Positions 1 to 13,400 are shown, counted from the first letter of the stretch. The stretch is 64,000 nt of DNA from Amblyornis subalaris (GCA_018881555.1 JACAXG010000013.1:12786479-12850478); one strand, 5' to 3'. The notes: generated from the sequence alone by a model not told the origin. Translations and numbers: made by a program.

Positions 1-380
1 AACCTACTGACTATTGATTTGCTTTTTTGCCATGACTGTTTCTGATACTTCCAATGATACTTCCACTTCAGCCATGACACCTTGGTGCCAGCCAGTTCTG
101 GAAGCTTCTGAAATGCCAAGTGGGCTGTTCCTGCCGTGGCTGTGTGCCACAGACACTGCCTGGGCTGGCCCTGGGCTGGGGTNACAGGGGAATGTGGAGC
201 ACAAAGCCCAACGGCACACGTGGGGTCTCGGGGGGTTCGGGGACACAACTTCTGGCACAGGGGAAAGACAAAGTCCCCCCCTCCCATCCCTTGCCCGGGA
301 GAGCCCTCCCCACAGCGCAGAAGATGATTTGCTTCTGAGAAGACACGTTAAAACCTCCAGTCCAGAGCAACTCACGGTAC
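1..380 (-). other. SLIT3: SLIT3 intron downstream of LamG segment 3 (partial)
   Basis: These are the first bases of the next intron, cut by the window edge. They are moderately GC-rich, with one N at 183. The open frames on both strands that cross it are by-products of composition plus read-through of the exon. No exon is recognised. Confidence 0.8.
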
Positions 381-535
381 CTCCAATGTAGAGGGGTGTG
401 TTGAGGCTGACAGAAGACTGCTTCTGGAGTTTTCCTAGGCTCTTGGGAGCCCCCTTGTCCACCACCAGGTTCAGTGTTTGATTCAGCATCACGAGTTCCA
501 CACTATGAAACTGCCCATCATTTACGGTTTCCACA
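381..535 (-). CDS. SLIT3: SLIT3 exon: laminin-G domain, third segment
   Basis: After acceptor TTTTACTTTCAG the exon completes Ser and encodes [49 protein letters not shown]: LamG strands with the typical [10 protein letters not shown] and LNLVVD motifs. NQT is a potential N-glycosylation site. The donor is ambiguous. GGAG|GTACCG gives a 155-nt exon ending in phase 1 at 381 (preferred: it splits a Gly codon as I expect for Slit). ACC|GTGAGT gives 160 nt ending in phase 0 at 376 with a much better intron hexamer. The following exons (rest of LamG, EGF7-9, cystine knot) are outside the window. Confidence 0.93.
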
Positions 536-3500
536 CTGAAAGTAAAAGAACAAAAAAAAGAATTAGAAGATGAATAAGGAAGGAACAGTGTGACATCCTG
601 TGTCCTGGCAGTACAGGACGTTGCACAGCGCAGCTCTGGAGTGCTCTGGAGTGTACAGTCACTGTGTGCTCAGCATGTCCTCCAGTGTGGAGTACAGACT
701 GACACACTGCTGATCCTGTGCAGGCAGTACCAACACATGTAATGCCTGAGAGGGCAGCTAATCAGGAGAGCAGCCACTGTAGTTTTGTTTCCCAGGGCAG
801 AAAAGCAAGTGTGTAGCTACATGACATACTGGCTTTGGTGACAAAACTACCTAAAAATCTTTTTCTGTGCTCCCAGCCACAGCTTTCTGCCCTATGTCAC
901 ACTGCTTGGTGCCCATGCTGCAAGCCAGATCACTGAAATGATTTCTTATGGTTAGTTCAAACTCAAATTATCTCACAGAGGCAGGGAGAGACTGCAGTTT
1001 GGGATGAGACAGCAGAGGCCTCTGAAAGCAGCATCTCCTCACAGCAGAAATACCTTGGAACTGTGTACTGAGGAGAAAGAATTCAGGAGGTTTTGGCTTA
1101 TAAATGACCAGTGTGCTTTGTTCAATACCAGACAGTCCTACCTGAACACAAGGAATAAGGACAAATTGCTACTCCTCTTTGGCAAACACTTCGGTGTACA
1201 TTAAGGCTTGAGAGTAAGACAGTAGGAATTGTGGGGGGGTGTGGCAGGGAGCAGGCAGCCATCTGAGCAGACAAGATATTACAGCACTGTGTATTTATTG
1301 CTTTGTTTTTAACACTGATTTTTCAGATGCATGAAGCCTGCAGTACCTTCCTAATCTGCACCTTGAAAAATCTTCACCTTCATCTCCTGTTCAGTCCCCC
1401 AGACATTAAAAGGTGCAGTGATACCATTCCAGTTGCATCGTGCTATCAGTTTTTATTTTCAGGGCAGCTTCAGCTCTCAAACCTTTATGCTGCATGATGA
1501 AATTCTCTGAAACAACCCACTAGCTTCATGCACTCCTGAAAGCAGGGAGGGCAACGGTGGGATTACCTCTTCTTGGGCAAAGAGGGTTTCAAACCAGAGT
1601 GGTAGTTATAGATGTGACGGGACTGTTCCACTGCTGTAGGTGTAATTTAAAGGCACAGTCTCTGCTCCATGTGCAGACACCAGGGCATAATGAGCAGTAG
1701 TGGTTACCCTAGAATTAGCCTGTGGGCTCTGTAAACTGCCCACATGCACAGTGTTGTCAACTCATCTGGCCTGTGAGCACCCTTATCCAGATTCCTCCCT
1801 TCAGGCTGGGGGTGCTGCTATGGGTGGATGAAGACAGAACACACCAGCTGTGGGCTTTGGGCATCCTGAGATACTGCCTGGACAAGAGCCTGGCTTTGGG
1901 ATTGCTGCACAATGTAAAAGGTTAGTTTCAAGATTGGGTTTCTGCTCATTCAATGGCCCATAATCTCAGCATCCTCTCTCAGTCAGTTACAAATTCACAG
2001 GTCAGATTCCTCTGAAGTGATTTGTGAAGTTGCAAGGTCAATGTCTCTGAGCTATTTACCCACACTTTCTTCACCGTCAGTGGAGAGGAACAGACCCACT
2101 CATCTCCGAGGCTGAATCACCTTTTAGATGTGACCACGTCTCAACCTAGATGACACGCTGCCCTTCTTTAGTGCCCAGTCCTGCGTAACTGATGTGTAAG
2201 GCTATTGTAGCAAGGAAATAGGACCTCGACTTCAGAAACAAATTACATGCCTTGGAGATTACCAGAATTCAGTTGTTGCTGGAAGAAGTTTCATTTTTAT
2301 AGTGTTTTACGGTAGACCTGACATACCCAATTACACTTGAGCGATGTCAGGCAGTAAGTCAGCACTGCAGGCATTTCTGGGGATGTGCTGTTAAGAAGAG
2401 CACACCACTGTTTCGGAATGGAGCTAATGTGCCTCTGCGGTGCTGCTCTCCCCACAGGTTTTTGGGATGAATCACGAACACACAGGCCTTCAGAAGTTTA
2501 TGTAAAGTTACACAGCTCACAAGGTGACAGCAGTATGTGAGCACCTTTACGGTGTGCCTTTACATAAATGAGAAGTGAGTTTGCTCTGCCACAGAAAGGC
2601 TCCCAGGAAAGCTCTACTGGCTTAACCACTTGTCCCTGACCTGCAGGAAAGCGCTGGGCTTTGGCTGCTGCCTGTGCTCAGGATGGTGAGAGAGCCCTGG
2701 GGAGAACTGAAGAACCTGGAGCTGACATGCTGTTTAAAGTGCTTTAAAGAAAAAACATAAAGGCTTGACATTGCACGAAAATGCAGGTCCAGTTGATCTA
2801 GTAGACATTCTGGATCAGAATAGTTCTATCAGGGCCCTGGCAAGGGCAGTGAGTTGCGTGGGTCAAGATGAGAGGCAGAGGATGTGTGCTGGACTCACTG
2901 CCAAAGGTGCTGCCTTATGTGCCCCTGGGAAGGGCAAGCCTGACCTCACTGCACCCCAGTGCACTATACTGGGGCCACACCTCGAGCACAATACTTTGTG
3001 GATTGGCAGCTCAATAAGTTTGAAACAGCTGGTCCAAACTTTCTGTTTAGATCCTCTGGAATTCTGCTAAGTATCTGCTGCGTTACGAGGAACAGCTGTG
3101 CCGACCGCGCCGACTGGGTGATCCCTCTGCGCTCCCTGCTTATCTCACTGCTCTTTGCAATGCCTGATTCCCAGGGGGGAAGTACTTGGACTTCCAGCTG
3201 AAAGGTGCGAGATAAATGGAAATGCACATTTGTAATTGTTAGTCTGTGCGTAAGTGCCAGTGAAAGGGAGAAGTGGAGCCAAACCCCATGGGCTGCGAGA
3301 GCTGAGCACTGTGGAGGTGGGATGGATGGCTGTAGGATCGGGAGCCCTTTCCCAGTGGGATCAATAGCTGAAGCTAACACACAAACCACATGGTTATCTG
3401 CAGAAGGCCCAGCTATGGCCATTTGTCAGAGGACAACATTATCACATCTGGCAGGGCTGGCTCTTCCCAGAGCCAGGATTTCACAGGCATTCATCACCTA

Positions 3501-4019
3501 CTCCTCCACAGGGTGTGCTTTTCCCAGATTATGCCTTGACTAGCAGGCAAACAAAAGTCCGTGAGTCCTGGTGATGGAAACAGCCACCCCACGGGGTGCT
3601 CACGCCTTTCAGCATATCCAGAACTGGTATTGTTGCTGGAAAGGGGGTGAGATGTCCCAGTCTGCAAGTACACATGAATGACTACTCCTCTATTCTGATT
3701 CTTTCACTTTTTACCTGGCAATTAAAATAGTCTGTGCCTGGAGTTTGAGAAACAAAGTAACTCACAGCCATCACCCAGCACTGCAGTTTTGTAAAGCAGA
3801 TAAAGCCAGAATAGGCAAAGCGCTCATCTGCTGTTTGAGAAGACACAGAGATATGATAGAAAAGCTGAATGCGGACAGCCACGATGACAGGAAATCCCCA
3901 GCCAGCAGATACTTGTGTGAGAGCACTTACTGCTGCTGCTGACGGAAAGGCATTCAGACGCCTTTGGATTTTGAGATGGAGACAACAGTGGGGGAGAGAC
4001 CAGTGGTGAGAGAAATGCT

Positions 4020-4740
4020 GCACGAACTCTCCTCAGAGCCTCTTCTGCAGCCGGGCCTTTGGGAGCCTCGGCAATCGTCGGAGACAGCTGGAGACAGTGG
4101 CTTGGCCGGGGATGAAGNGCGGGCGGCCGCAGCCGCAGAGCAGCGGCACGCTGCTGCTCCCGGCGCTTCACCGCGGGCCCCTTCCAGCCCCGCCGCTCCA
4201 AAGCGCTTTATTAAAACCCTCATTGAATTCTCACTGGGGATCAGGTGCTCTTACAGGGCTCTTCCCTCTGGAACGGCACGCGGGACGGACACACCCGCCT
4301 CGGGTGGGGATTTACGGGGTTTCTTCCACCCGGCTGCCGTGCGCCGGCTGCCGGCTCCGAGCGCGGCGGGGCGCGGGCCGGGAATGGAGAAAGAGAGCCG
4401 GGAATGGGGAGTGAGAGCCAAGAGTGCGGGATNCGGGCCGGGAATGGGGAGAGCGAGCCGGGAACGCGGGTGCAGCGGCGCGGGCGGGCAGCAGAGGGCG
4501 CCGTGGCACCGCCGAGCCGAGCGGGGACAGCCCCGGCACCGCCGGCCCCTCACACCGGCCCGGCCCACACGGCCCGCTCCGCTCCGCTCCGCCGGGGCTT
4601 CCCCGCCTCACGGCTGAATCAAATCAACCCGTGTGAGCAGAACGAGGGAGAAGGGAAANGTGCGGCAGGAAAAGCCGAGGGGCGGCTGGTGCNGATCCAG
4701 CCGCCCTTCCCCGCGGCACTAACAAACCATGTCCCGCTCC
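4020..4740. promoter_or_regulatory. CpG-island-like block inside SLIT3 intron
   Basis: About 700 bp with very high G+C and many CpGs (GCGGGCGGCCGCAGCCGC, GAGCGCGGCGGGGCGCGGG, CGGCGCGGGCGGGCAGC, CCGCTCCGCTCCGCCGGGGC), surrounded by AT-rich intron. GGGCGG and CCGCCC-type Sp1 boxes occur. A long plus-strand frame crosses it (ATG at 3976 to 4617) but is low-complexity Ala/Arg/Pro/Gly-rich, as expected from composition. It could be an intragenic promoter (for an antisense or truncated SLIT3 transcript) or a GC-rich minisatellite region. No TATA box or initiator can be fixed, so strand is unknown. Confidence 0.55.
4377..4476 (+). repeat. 20-bp-period GC-rich minisatellite (five units)
   Basis: Units begin with GCC at exactly 4377, 4397, 4417, 4437 and 4457. 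Four of the five start GCCGGGAA and three continue GCCGGGAATGG; the third unit (GCCAAGAGTGCGGGATNCGG) is diverged. The period is exact over 100 bp within the CpG-rich block. Read as protein it yields a repeated 20-residue pattern only after three units, so it is non-coding in character. Confidence 0.8.
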
Positions 4741-5915
4741 TGAGATCTTTCCAAGCCGTTAAGACANGGAGGAATTTTTAGCTGACTTCCAACCGCAGCA
4801 TTTTGTGCCATCACCTCTGGATATTATACAGTTTCCTACATATCCATGTTGAANAAAGGGAGGAATTACAATTAAAGAGTAAATACTTAAAGCGTAAGCA
4901 AGGATTTTCAGGAATTTAACAATTAAACTTGCTAAAAAGTAAGCAGCGACAGGAATGGAAAGTTTCATATAACACAAAAGGATTCCTCAGGAGATGCGGG
5001 CACTGCTGTTCTGGGCTGTGCTCGGCAGCAGATGAGGCCCCACCCGGTCAGGCATTTCCCCCACTGCGCTCAGTCCCTGNAGCACCCCTCACCTTTCCCT
5101 TCTCCATCACACTCATCTTTTCACAGCNCACTTTACATCCCTTCACCAGGCCATTACGTTGCTCCCACCGCAGTTACCCTCACAGAGAGTTGGCCATGGC
5201 ATCTCAATTTGGCCAAAGAAAGTGGAAGATGCTGGGCACGTGAGGAGAGCCCAGCTTCCAAAAGCTCATGAGGAGGCCCTGGGTCCAGCAGCTTCTGTCC
5301 CCTTGGAGCTGCCCTCACAGGGAAGGGAGGCCACTGGAGAGGGCTCTGTGGAAGGGACATTAAAATTGCCCATGGGAGGGAGCTCATCTGTCAGAGCAAC
5401 CCCAGCANGATGAACCAACAGACCCATGGCACAGGGCTCTGCACACAGGCCACGGACATGGCCTCTGGTGGGGGCTTAGACTCCAGAACACAAAGAAATG
5501 ANGGGAAAGGGATGTGTATTAAACATAGAACTCCAGGGAATATAGGAAAGAACTGATTTCCACTCTCATTTTTCACCTATTTCTCTTCTCCCTCCTATAT
5601 ATTTTCTTTCCCCTCTACTCCAGCCCCAAGCACACACAGATGTTTTAAACACTGACTCCCCTTGCTCTAATACCCATGAGAGATTTAGAGCTGAGCCCCT
5701 ATAAATATGCCAGTGAACAGAAATGCATTAAAGGATTAAAGCATTCAATTGGAACTTGTAAAATTTGGGCTTTGGGGTCAGGGTTTTTTTTCACTAATTG
5801 GTAATACACCTTTAGTGTAGACAGCAGAGAACAGCAGGGCAGAGGAGTCAAAAACAAAAATAGCTTTAAGTATCACAGCAAACCATGTCACTGAGGAAAT
5901 GTATAACCATCAATT

Positions 5916-5923
5916 ATGCAAAT
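5916..5923 (+). promoter_or_regulatory. POU/octamer motif ATGCAAAT in AT-rich block
   Basis: A perfect octamer lies in the context AATTATGCAAATGAG, within a block (about 5850-5960) that also contains ATCAATT and CATTAG cores. It is consistent with a POU/homeodomain-bound intronic element. A single octamer arises by chance fairly often in 64 kb, so support is weak. Confidence 0.2.
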
Positions 5924-8900
5924 GAGAACATCAATTCATTAGCTACAGTCTCCAGATTTTCCTGACCTNTGTCTTAATGGGGACATGCCTCATTTGACAC
6001 GCAAAACAAAGGAAACACAAAGATGGCAGGAGACTGGAGGGTGAAGGCCATGGGGAACAATGAACTTAGATAATCTTTGAGAACATTCAGAGTAGAAGGG
6101 AATAAACAAAAATACATGTACAAAAGANCTTAAGCAGCTTACAGCACGTGGGAGGAGCAGGAACCAGAGAAGAGGTACCAAAATCAAGAAACTCAAGGTG
6201 AGAGCTGCAGGGAGCTGCACTGAGATGTCAGCAGTTTGGGAGCTGTGAAACTCATACTGTGCCAGCCTGACTGCAGGTATCAGCAGTGATGGGTTTTCAC
6301 CTTTCCAAGCTGCACTTACCTCCTACCCTTAGTTCCAGCTATAATCAGTCCTTGGCCTAAAATAGATTTAAACTTCTCCATGGCAACAAAGGCAAAATCA
6401 TAATTGGAGTGGTGTTTGTGCTACCTCTACAATAACACACCACTTCAAGCACTATCATCTTCAGAAGCCGAATAAAAACCACATGTTGAGAAAAAAGTAT
6501 GAAAAATGCTAATGAAACACAGGACTAGGGAAATAAGAGGTGAAAGGAATATTAAAGCACTCAAGTTCACTTTCAGCTTGAAATATACTCTTTTGTTATG
6601 TTCAATCCTGTTTAACATGACTTGAGTGTGAGGTCTTTTAGGCTGAGAGTACTCNACATTAAGAGTTTTTTCCTTGATACCTCCAATTTTAATTTGCTTG
6701 GTTTTATACCTTTTCTCCTACTTACAACTTTGTAGACCACCCAAATAAACCATCTTTTCTCTTCTTGGTGTTTACAGCCCTTGAACACTGGCAGCTGATT
6801 ACCGTATCTCCCTTAATGATCGTTTGGCCAGGCTATGCATATCTAATTTCCAGTCATAATTCAATTCCTGCAGCACCCCTGCCAGCAGTGAAAGTCAGTG
6901 TATTACAGANCTTCTAAGGGAAAAGCAAGGACCTTTTTTATACCCCTGCAACATGCAATTAACACAATCCTGACCCCCTTCCCTAGATGATTCATAAAAG
7001 GGTCAGACTCTCTGCCAGGGCAAACATTGCTTGTTTGCAGTGAATTCTCACAGTGTCCCTGACCTGGGTGACAGGTCCCACACCTCCCTCCAGCCCCACT
7101 GCTGGGAGCACAAGCTGCTGGTCTCCTGTGCTCACACTAGCAGAGCTGAAGANTTCGTTCTGCTGAGAATCTGTTAAAGGCAAGTGTGATGGCAGCAGAA
7201 ACAACCTGAATGCACTCTTCAAGTCCAAGGCCTCTCCTGAGTGACAGATCACAGCGTTGCTCCCTGCCCACCCTCTCCACCAGGATGCATTGGCTCATCA
7301 CTGCACACAGTGGTGTCATGAGTTACTGTGTCCTGATGTCCTCACTGTGACAGGCACCAGACAAAATAACAAACCCACTAAACACAGAGTGCGGAAACCA
7401 ATCAGTTAGACATTCTGTGGGGCTATTGGGTTGGTGTTAAATCTTGTATCCTTATAAAAATGACACTGCGAAGAGCAGAGGGGAAGGCAGGCCCTGGCAC
7501 AGCAGCAGGGCGGTCACAGCAGCGAGCGCCACGTCCTCCCCAGCACTGCCCCAGTACAGCTCTGTGTGTCACACACCAGGACAGGCTGCGACACAGCCCC
7601 GGCCCCACCAGGGCTTGGAACACAGCAGGNTGCTTGGGGTCACTTTTTAACATCAGTATCAAACACTGCTGAAAACAGCTCTGCTGTTCAACTGGTTATC
7701 AAATTGCAGATTTTGGTGAGAAAATCCACCAAGTGCCTTCATAGAGCTGTTAAATCAGGCAATACTTTACACCAACTATCCCCTTTTCAGCTCTGGAAAA
7801 CATGAAGGTGTCTGCCAGTTAGCAGCAGGGAGCCCGGCCACTACAGAATGCAATTAACAGGGAGTGCAATCAGAATGACAGAGAATGACAGGTTTTATCT
7901 GGAATTTGGAGGCTAAGCCCCAAGGAAAAAAAAAAGNCATGTCTATTTAGAAATTGTTCCCACCTCATCTACAGCATCATACCCATAGTTGGATCCTCTC
8001 CTTCCACAGAAATGACCAAACCCCACAACAGCAGCTGCCATGCCCCTCTTTCCCCCCAGCACTGGGGTGTGCTGGCAGATGGAGAGCTGTGGATCCCATT
8101 TCCATACTGGGAAGAAGCACTGAAATAATGGTGCACGGACCCATCCTGCACCTCCACGATCTCCCTCAGCACCAGGTCTGCTTCCAACAGAGGCTCCATC
8201 GATTGGATCCAGAACCTGGCGCTTGGGATAAACAGGATACGAATCTATCACACATGGTACACATCTAAACTTTGTGTTACACATCATGTTCACAAGAAAT
8301 TTACAGGCAGAAAAAAATAAACATATTAGCTTGCTACATGTTGTTGTAAGGCAAAAACCTCACAGTTCAAGACATGAGCCAGTCATTAGTGCACAGAAGT
8401 TTATAAAGTCATTTTGACTATGATTAGGTTTATTCCATCACTGTCTATTATGACAATACTTCAGCCTTCCTCTGATGCAATCAGTATTAACCAACTCTGG
8501 CAAGGTACTACGGGACCAATGTATCAANAAAATAGCTTTAAAGCATATTTGCAACTTTTCTCCAGCCCGGCCTCTGCTGACACGGGATGTCTGAGTGGAA
8601 CTTAGATACACGGCTGCAGATTTTGTGCCCCAAAGAAGGTGACCTGGGACTCAGAGAATATAACTTCTGTTTTTGTCATTACCACAGGACAAGTGGCTTT
8701 AGATGACCCATTCAGAACTTCCCATACCTGGTACCCAGAATGCCAACACTGCCTCACTTTGTGAAAAGTTTTGCCTTCTTCTGGTAAAACATCTCACTCT
8801 GAAACACCCTACACATATGTAAGGTGAGATATGAAGCTGTGGGTCTGCAGCTTCTGGGTAACTTGGATATTGCACTGAAGAGAATGAGCAGGGTGGAGGC

Positions 8901-11900
8901 AGAGAGAGAGCAGATGAGAAACTATCATTCTTGCAAGAGATACTGGAGAGATTTGCAAAGAAAAAATTAATTCAGCTTAACAAGATTTTGCCTGCTAAGT
9001 CCTCTGGCAGCCTGAAGGACAAAACTTTACCCTTTTTAAGCTTCAGCTCAGCAGGAGAAAGTTTCTGAATTTCATGAAAGCAAATATTTGATTCTGAACT
9101 TAATGATCAAAGTTAAATGATATTTTAAGGTCTTGACCTTACATTTTCACTGTCCTACTACACAGAAATCCAGGAAAAACTAGGGAAATGAATGTTTGTA
9201 GCTTGACAAGAACTTACACACTTGCCATTTTACTCCCATTTAAGTACACCAGAGCCCTTTATAAAGGCAAAAAAATAACTCAGCTGTCCTTTGCCTTGGC
9301 TCATGCAAGATGTATAAGTACATTCAAATTTTACAATTTTTATTGTGCAGGTCAGAGACTGATGCCGGTTTCTTTCATTATATTTGATGCAGAATCCCTA
9401 AGGAGTACCTGAAAAAATACGAGTGCGTGATAGAGGGAATAAAATGAATTGCAAATATGCAGAATTGTAAAGAGCTCAGTGATGTTCTATAGAAATGTCT
9501 GAAAAACAGTCTATTTAGAGACCATCCAGAGCATCAAACAGGCATCCCACCAGGGACNGGCACAGCACAAGCTGCAGACTGTGAAGGTATTAGGAAGACG
9601 AGGACCAGTCATGCAGTGCACTCTGCAAAGACACTTTTGGCAAAAACTGAGTTTGACAAGCTCTAATAATGATCCTAAGAATAATTAATGCTCTCACTCC
9701 TCCAGCACATTCCTCCCCAGAAGGCAGTGAATTAATGGTGAAGCCTCCCAGGCTTTTTTGCAGATTAGCAATTGCAGCTGAAGAGACGATGGCACACAAC
9801 CCCATCTCCCATCTCCTCGGAAGGTGTGGATGTTCTTCCACCACCAAAGCAACTGTTCAACCTCAGCACCAGCAGAAATTTGAGTAGAGGACCNAAGTCC
9901 TTGAGCAGTAGCAGGTCCATTCAGCAGTGGCATGGCCAGGGACAGTGCTGGACTCTGAGTGCCAGTGGCTCCTGGGCTCCANTGCTGCAGGCAGAGCCCA
10001 GGGAACAGAAGAGAACAAGCAGTTTGCAGATGCCACCAGGGCAAGAACCTTGTGCTGCCTCACAGCCTGGAGGGAGAGGGGAGCAGGAACCTCACCCTCT
10101 GGGGACCTGCAGCACGTTTCTGAAACACCTTTTCTATTTTTTGTGCATTTCTCTACTTTTTTGTGTGCACAGAGAACCAGATTTAATTTGTCATCTTGCA
10201 GTCATCACATCTGAAACAGATACAGTAGGAATGTAAGCTCCCTTATTTCAGGCCTTTTGCTTTAACCACAAGAACATCCATCTATGCTATGTAAGAGTCA
10301 GCCAGACCATGAGAACTGCATGATACAATCTATAAGGAATATTTTTAATGATGTAGCATTTTTGAAAGCGGATTATGCACGGATACTTTTAAAAGGAAAT
10401 ATAATGTAATTTGGGTGTAGGCTCTACAGAAAGACAAATGTAATTCATTCTTATCTTTTCCTAACTGCCTCCTTTTCCACTTCTGTCAGGAACCCTGCAT
10501 GAAAACATATGATTTTACACCAGTGACGCCCGCATCTTGCTCTTTACCAGATATGACAGTCTGTGTGCAACATAGCAATCTGGGAACTCTGGAGGGAATT
10601 ACATCAGCAGTTTGTGTCAAAGTTCTGTTTTCCACTTCTAATAGGAAGGATTATTTCAGCATCCAAATCAATATGACTGCATGGCAGCATAAAATCTATT
10701 GGAGGAAAATTTACAAGTAAGGTCTTATCTCTGTCTCAAGAAACAGNTGGGGGAAAAAGGACTGAAAATAGGGAGCTCTCCCTATAGAATACAGTTAAAC
10801 AGTGTCAATGGCTGAATGCTGCAACTATGGAATTAACTGCTCTTTGTTTATTCAAACTTTTAAAACTGGATTGTGGTGGTAAATAAAAGCAGCACGCTCC
10901 TTACCAGTTGGCATCTTTAAATTAAGGTAGGGTATCTGTGTAAAAGATTTACTTTAATTCAAGAACTCTCTGTTGGCGTGGCACCAAATACTGTCATGGC
11001 ATGGAAGAGTAACTCTCAGCAGTGCAGGAACCAGCAGGGCAATAGAGCACTCAGAAACAGATTTCTGTTCTCATTTGTCCCTGTATAGAATAGTTAAATA
11101 GAATAAAAGAAACAACAAATAGGAATCCTACTTCAAAAATGGATCTTCTGTAAGAGCTTTACTGTGATGTCCAGGAAACCATTTTTCTGCAGCTCACAAG
11201 TGACAGGTTCCAGTAAAAGACCAGTCAGCTTTTCTTTTAAAGGGCAAGTTCTGTCATTGCATTATATTATATCCATGCATTAATTTGTATTTCTCTCTAA
11301 CTTGATGATAAATGATAGTGTATTTTAGGTAGTCATATTCTTTGGACATGTGCTGACCTTTACCTGACTAGAATGAAAGAGAAGCCCAATGTCAACTTTA
11401 ACCTTTCTGTCCAAACATACCACAGGGATGAACACACATAAAGCAAACCTGAATGTACAGCCAGTTATCCTGGGCTTTTCCAGACCGCCTTTGTACTGCA
11501 GTTCCAGTTCAATCTGCCCAGAGGAGCAACTAAAACACAGGAACAGGTCCACTGGTAGCCAGGGACAACCTGCCTTCCTAGAGTAGCTAAAATGAGCATC
11601 TCTTTCCTGGCAATCCACCCCGTGGCACAGCCCTGCCCTCCATCTCCTATGCCAGTTCTGCAGCAAAGCCACTCTCAGAATTCACAGCAAGCTGAGAGCA
11701 CCCACCCCGTGTCTGGTGCAAACCTTGCCCCAGCTTTGTCCTAAGGGGCTGGGGGACAGCCTGGCACTGGGAACACATGGTGTGCTTCATCCCATTTCAT
11801 ACTATGGAAAACTACCTCCAAGTATGCCNTACTCACTGCTGGCTTCCCAAACAACAGGTTTTATCTTATCCCTACAGGATATTACCTGCATTAGCCAAGC

Positions 11901-13169
11901 ACTTTGCTAATTTTNCTGTTCTTAAGTACTATTAATAAATCTTATCATGGAGACTCTGATGAGGAATTACAGATCATGTGGCTTGCCAATGACTTCCCAC
12001 ATCCCATCCTGGGAGTACCTGAAATAGCCAGCAAAACATCTCAGTTACAACGCAGGACCAGGTCAGTTACAGATTTCCTGCAGCTGTAGCTGGCACAGCT
12101 CCCACCAGGCAGCGTTTTAAGGCCTCCTCCTCTTCTGGCAGCCTCTTCCGCGGAAAAACGAGAGCCAAAGCCCTGCTCATCTAGTCCAAGAAGTGGACTC
12201 CTTTGGAGGGGAGCAGCACATGATATTGCCCACGAAAATTAATCTAATAGTCTTTCAACAGAGCTTTGCAAAGGCAAATAGTCCACTTTTGCTGAGAGTG
12301 AAATTGAAATGAGGCATTTAAACAAGACAGCAGGGNGGAGGCAAAAGAGAAGGCAAACTGTTTTACCAAGAACTGGATGTTACAGGTTGTCCCAGCAAAC
12401 TTGTTTTTAATGACAAATGAAAATTGTACAAGTTGCAGAAAAGAGTTTCCCAAATTCTTCAGGTGGAGATAAAATGCATTACACTAAACCAGCTATTCAC
12501 TTCATCAAAATGCAGGTTAGGGGACAATGCAATTAAAAGTACAGATAAACTCATGGGAGCCAGGACCAGGTATAAACAAACTTTAATTTCCCTGGAGAAA
12601 GCCTCTAAACAATGCAGAAGGTATTAGTGACACAACTTAGAAATGATGGCCAATGCCTGAATAATGGAAATAATTGACCATTGTCCAAGCTACTAAAGGA
12701 AATCGGGGATTTTCCATTATTTGGTGTTTTCCTGTCAAAACTCTGTGCTAAGCTGGAAGCCATGCCTTAGCCAAACAGAGCTTATGCCTTAGCTAAAAGT
12801 CAAACAGGATGTACAGGGAGGTCAAACCAGATCCACTTATGCCTTCTACCCTTAAATCCAACGATTGTAAGGGGAGAAGCAGGTTTTCCTGCTCCTTCTT
12901 CAGCCCTTAAGGAAAACAAGTCTTTTAATCTATTTAGAGGCCCTTTTCGACATTCTTTAGCTGCAGTTTTTCTCAATCAACCTAATCTTTTCCCATCAAG
13001 CTCCATGCTAATCCCATTTTGCTCCACTCCTTAAACTAATAAAAGATTAGAGTGACATTTCAGAAAGGGCATCGTATTAAGCAGCTCCTTTCCCATCTCA
13101 ACAGATCACGGCGTACCAAATGTAGTGAGCGGCCCATTAATCTTATGGTAATGAGGTGTCAGCGTGAAT

Positions 13170-13400
13170 GGAGACCTCCTCCTTGATCCACGTGAAGGGC
13201 GCGGCAGCAACGAGGGCGCTGCCGCCTCCGTCCCCGGCGGCTCTGCCAGAAGGCAGCGGCTCCACGGAGAGTTGTGGTGGTGGCAACAGCTCCCGTCCCC
13301 GCACTGCTCCGCTGTGACGATGGCCAGCAACAGCCACCCGGAGCCGTCACCCCCTGTGCTGTCCATGCGACACGAGCCTTCCCCGTGCTCTAATTAGCGG
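13170..13400. other. CpG-rich intronic segment
   Basis: About 230 bp is dense in CpG (GAAGGGCGCGGCAGCAACGA, GCCGCCTCCGTCCCCGGCGG, CACCCGGAGCCGTCACC) in AT-rich intron. Open frames in several readings here are a by-product of base composition. It may be a small CpG island or an enhancer core: the left flank carries TTAATCTTATGGTAATGAG and the right flank TGATCAATTAGGATCAGC, both homeodomain-site-like. Its role is inferred only. Confidence 0.4.

Noticed and set aside
2960..3040. CR1-like phrase GGGGCCACACCTCGAGCAC
   Set aside because: Similar to a late ORF2 segment of CR1, but only about 30 bp agrees and the flanks do not continue the match.
2964..3422. 152-codon minus-strand open frame
   Set aside because: It has an ATG but no recognisable domain, overlaps plus-strand frames, and covers a short CR1-like phrase (GGGGCCACACCTCGAGCA at about 2970). 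More likely decayed repeat or chance.
3964..4617. 217-codon plus-strand open frame across the CpG block
   Set aside because: The first codon is TTG, the sequence is low-complexity Ala/Arg/Pro/Gly produced by GC-rich DNA, it runs through the 20-bp minisatellite and two Ns, and similar open frames exist on the opposite strand.
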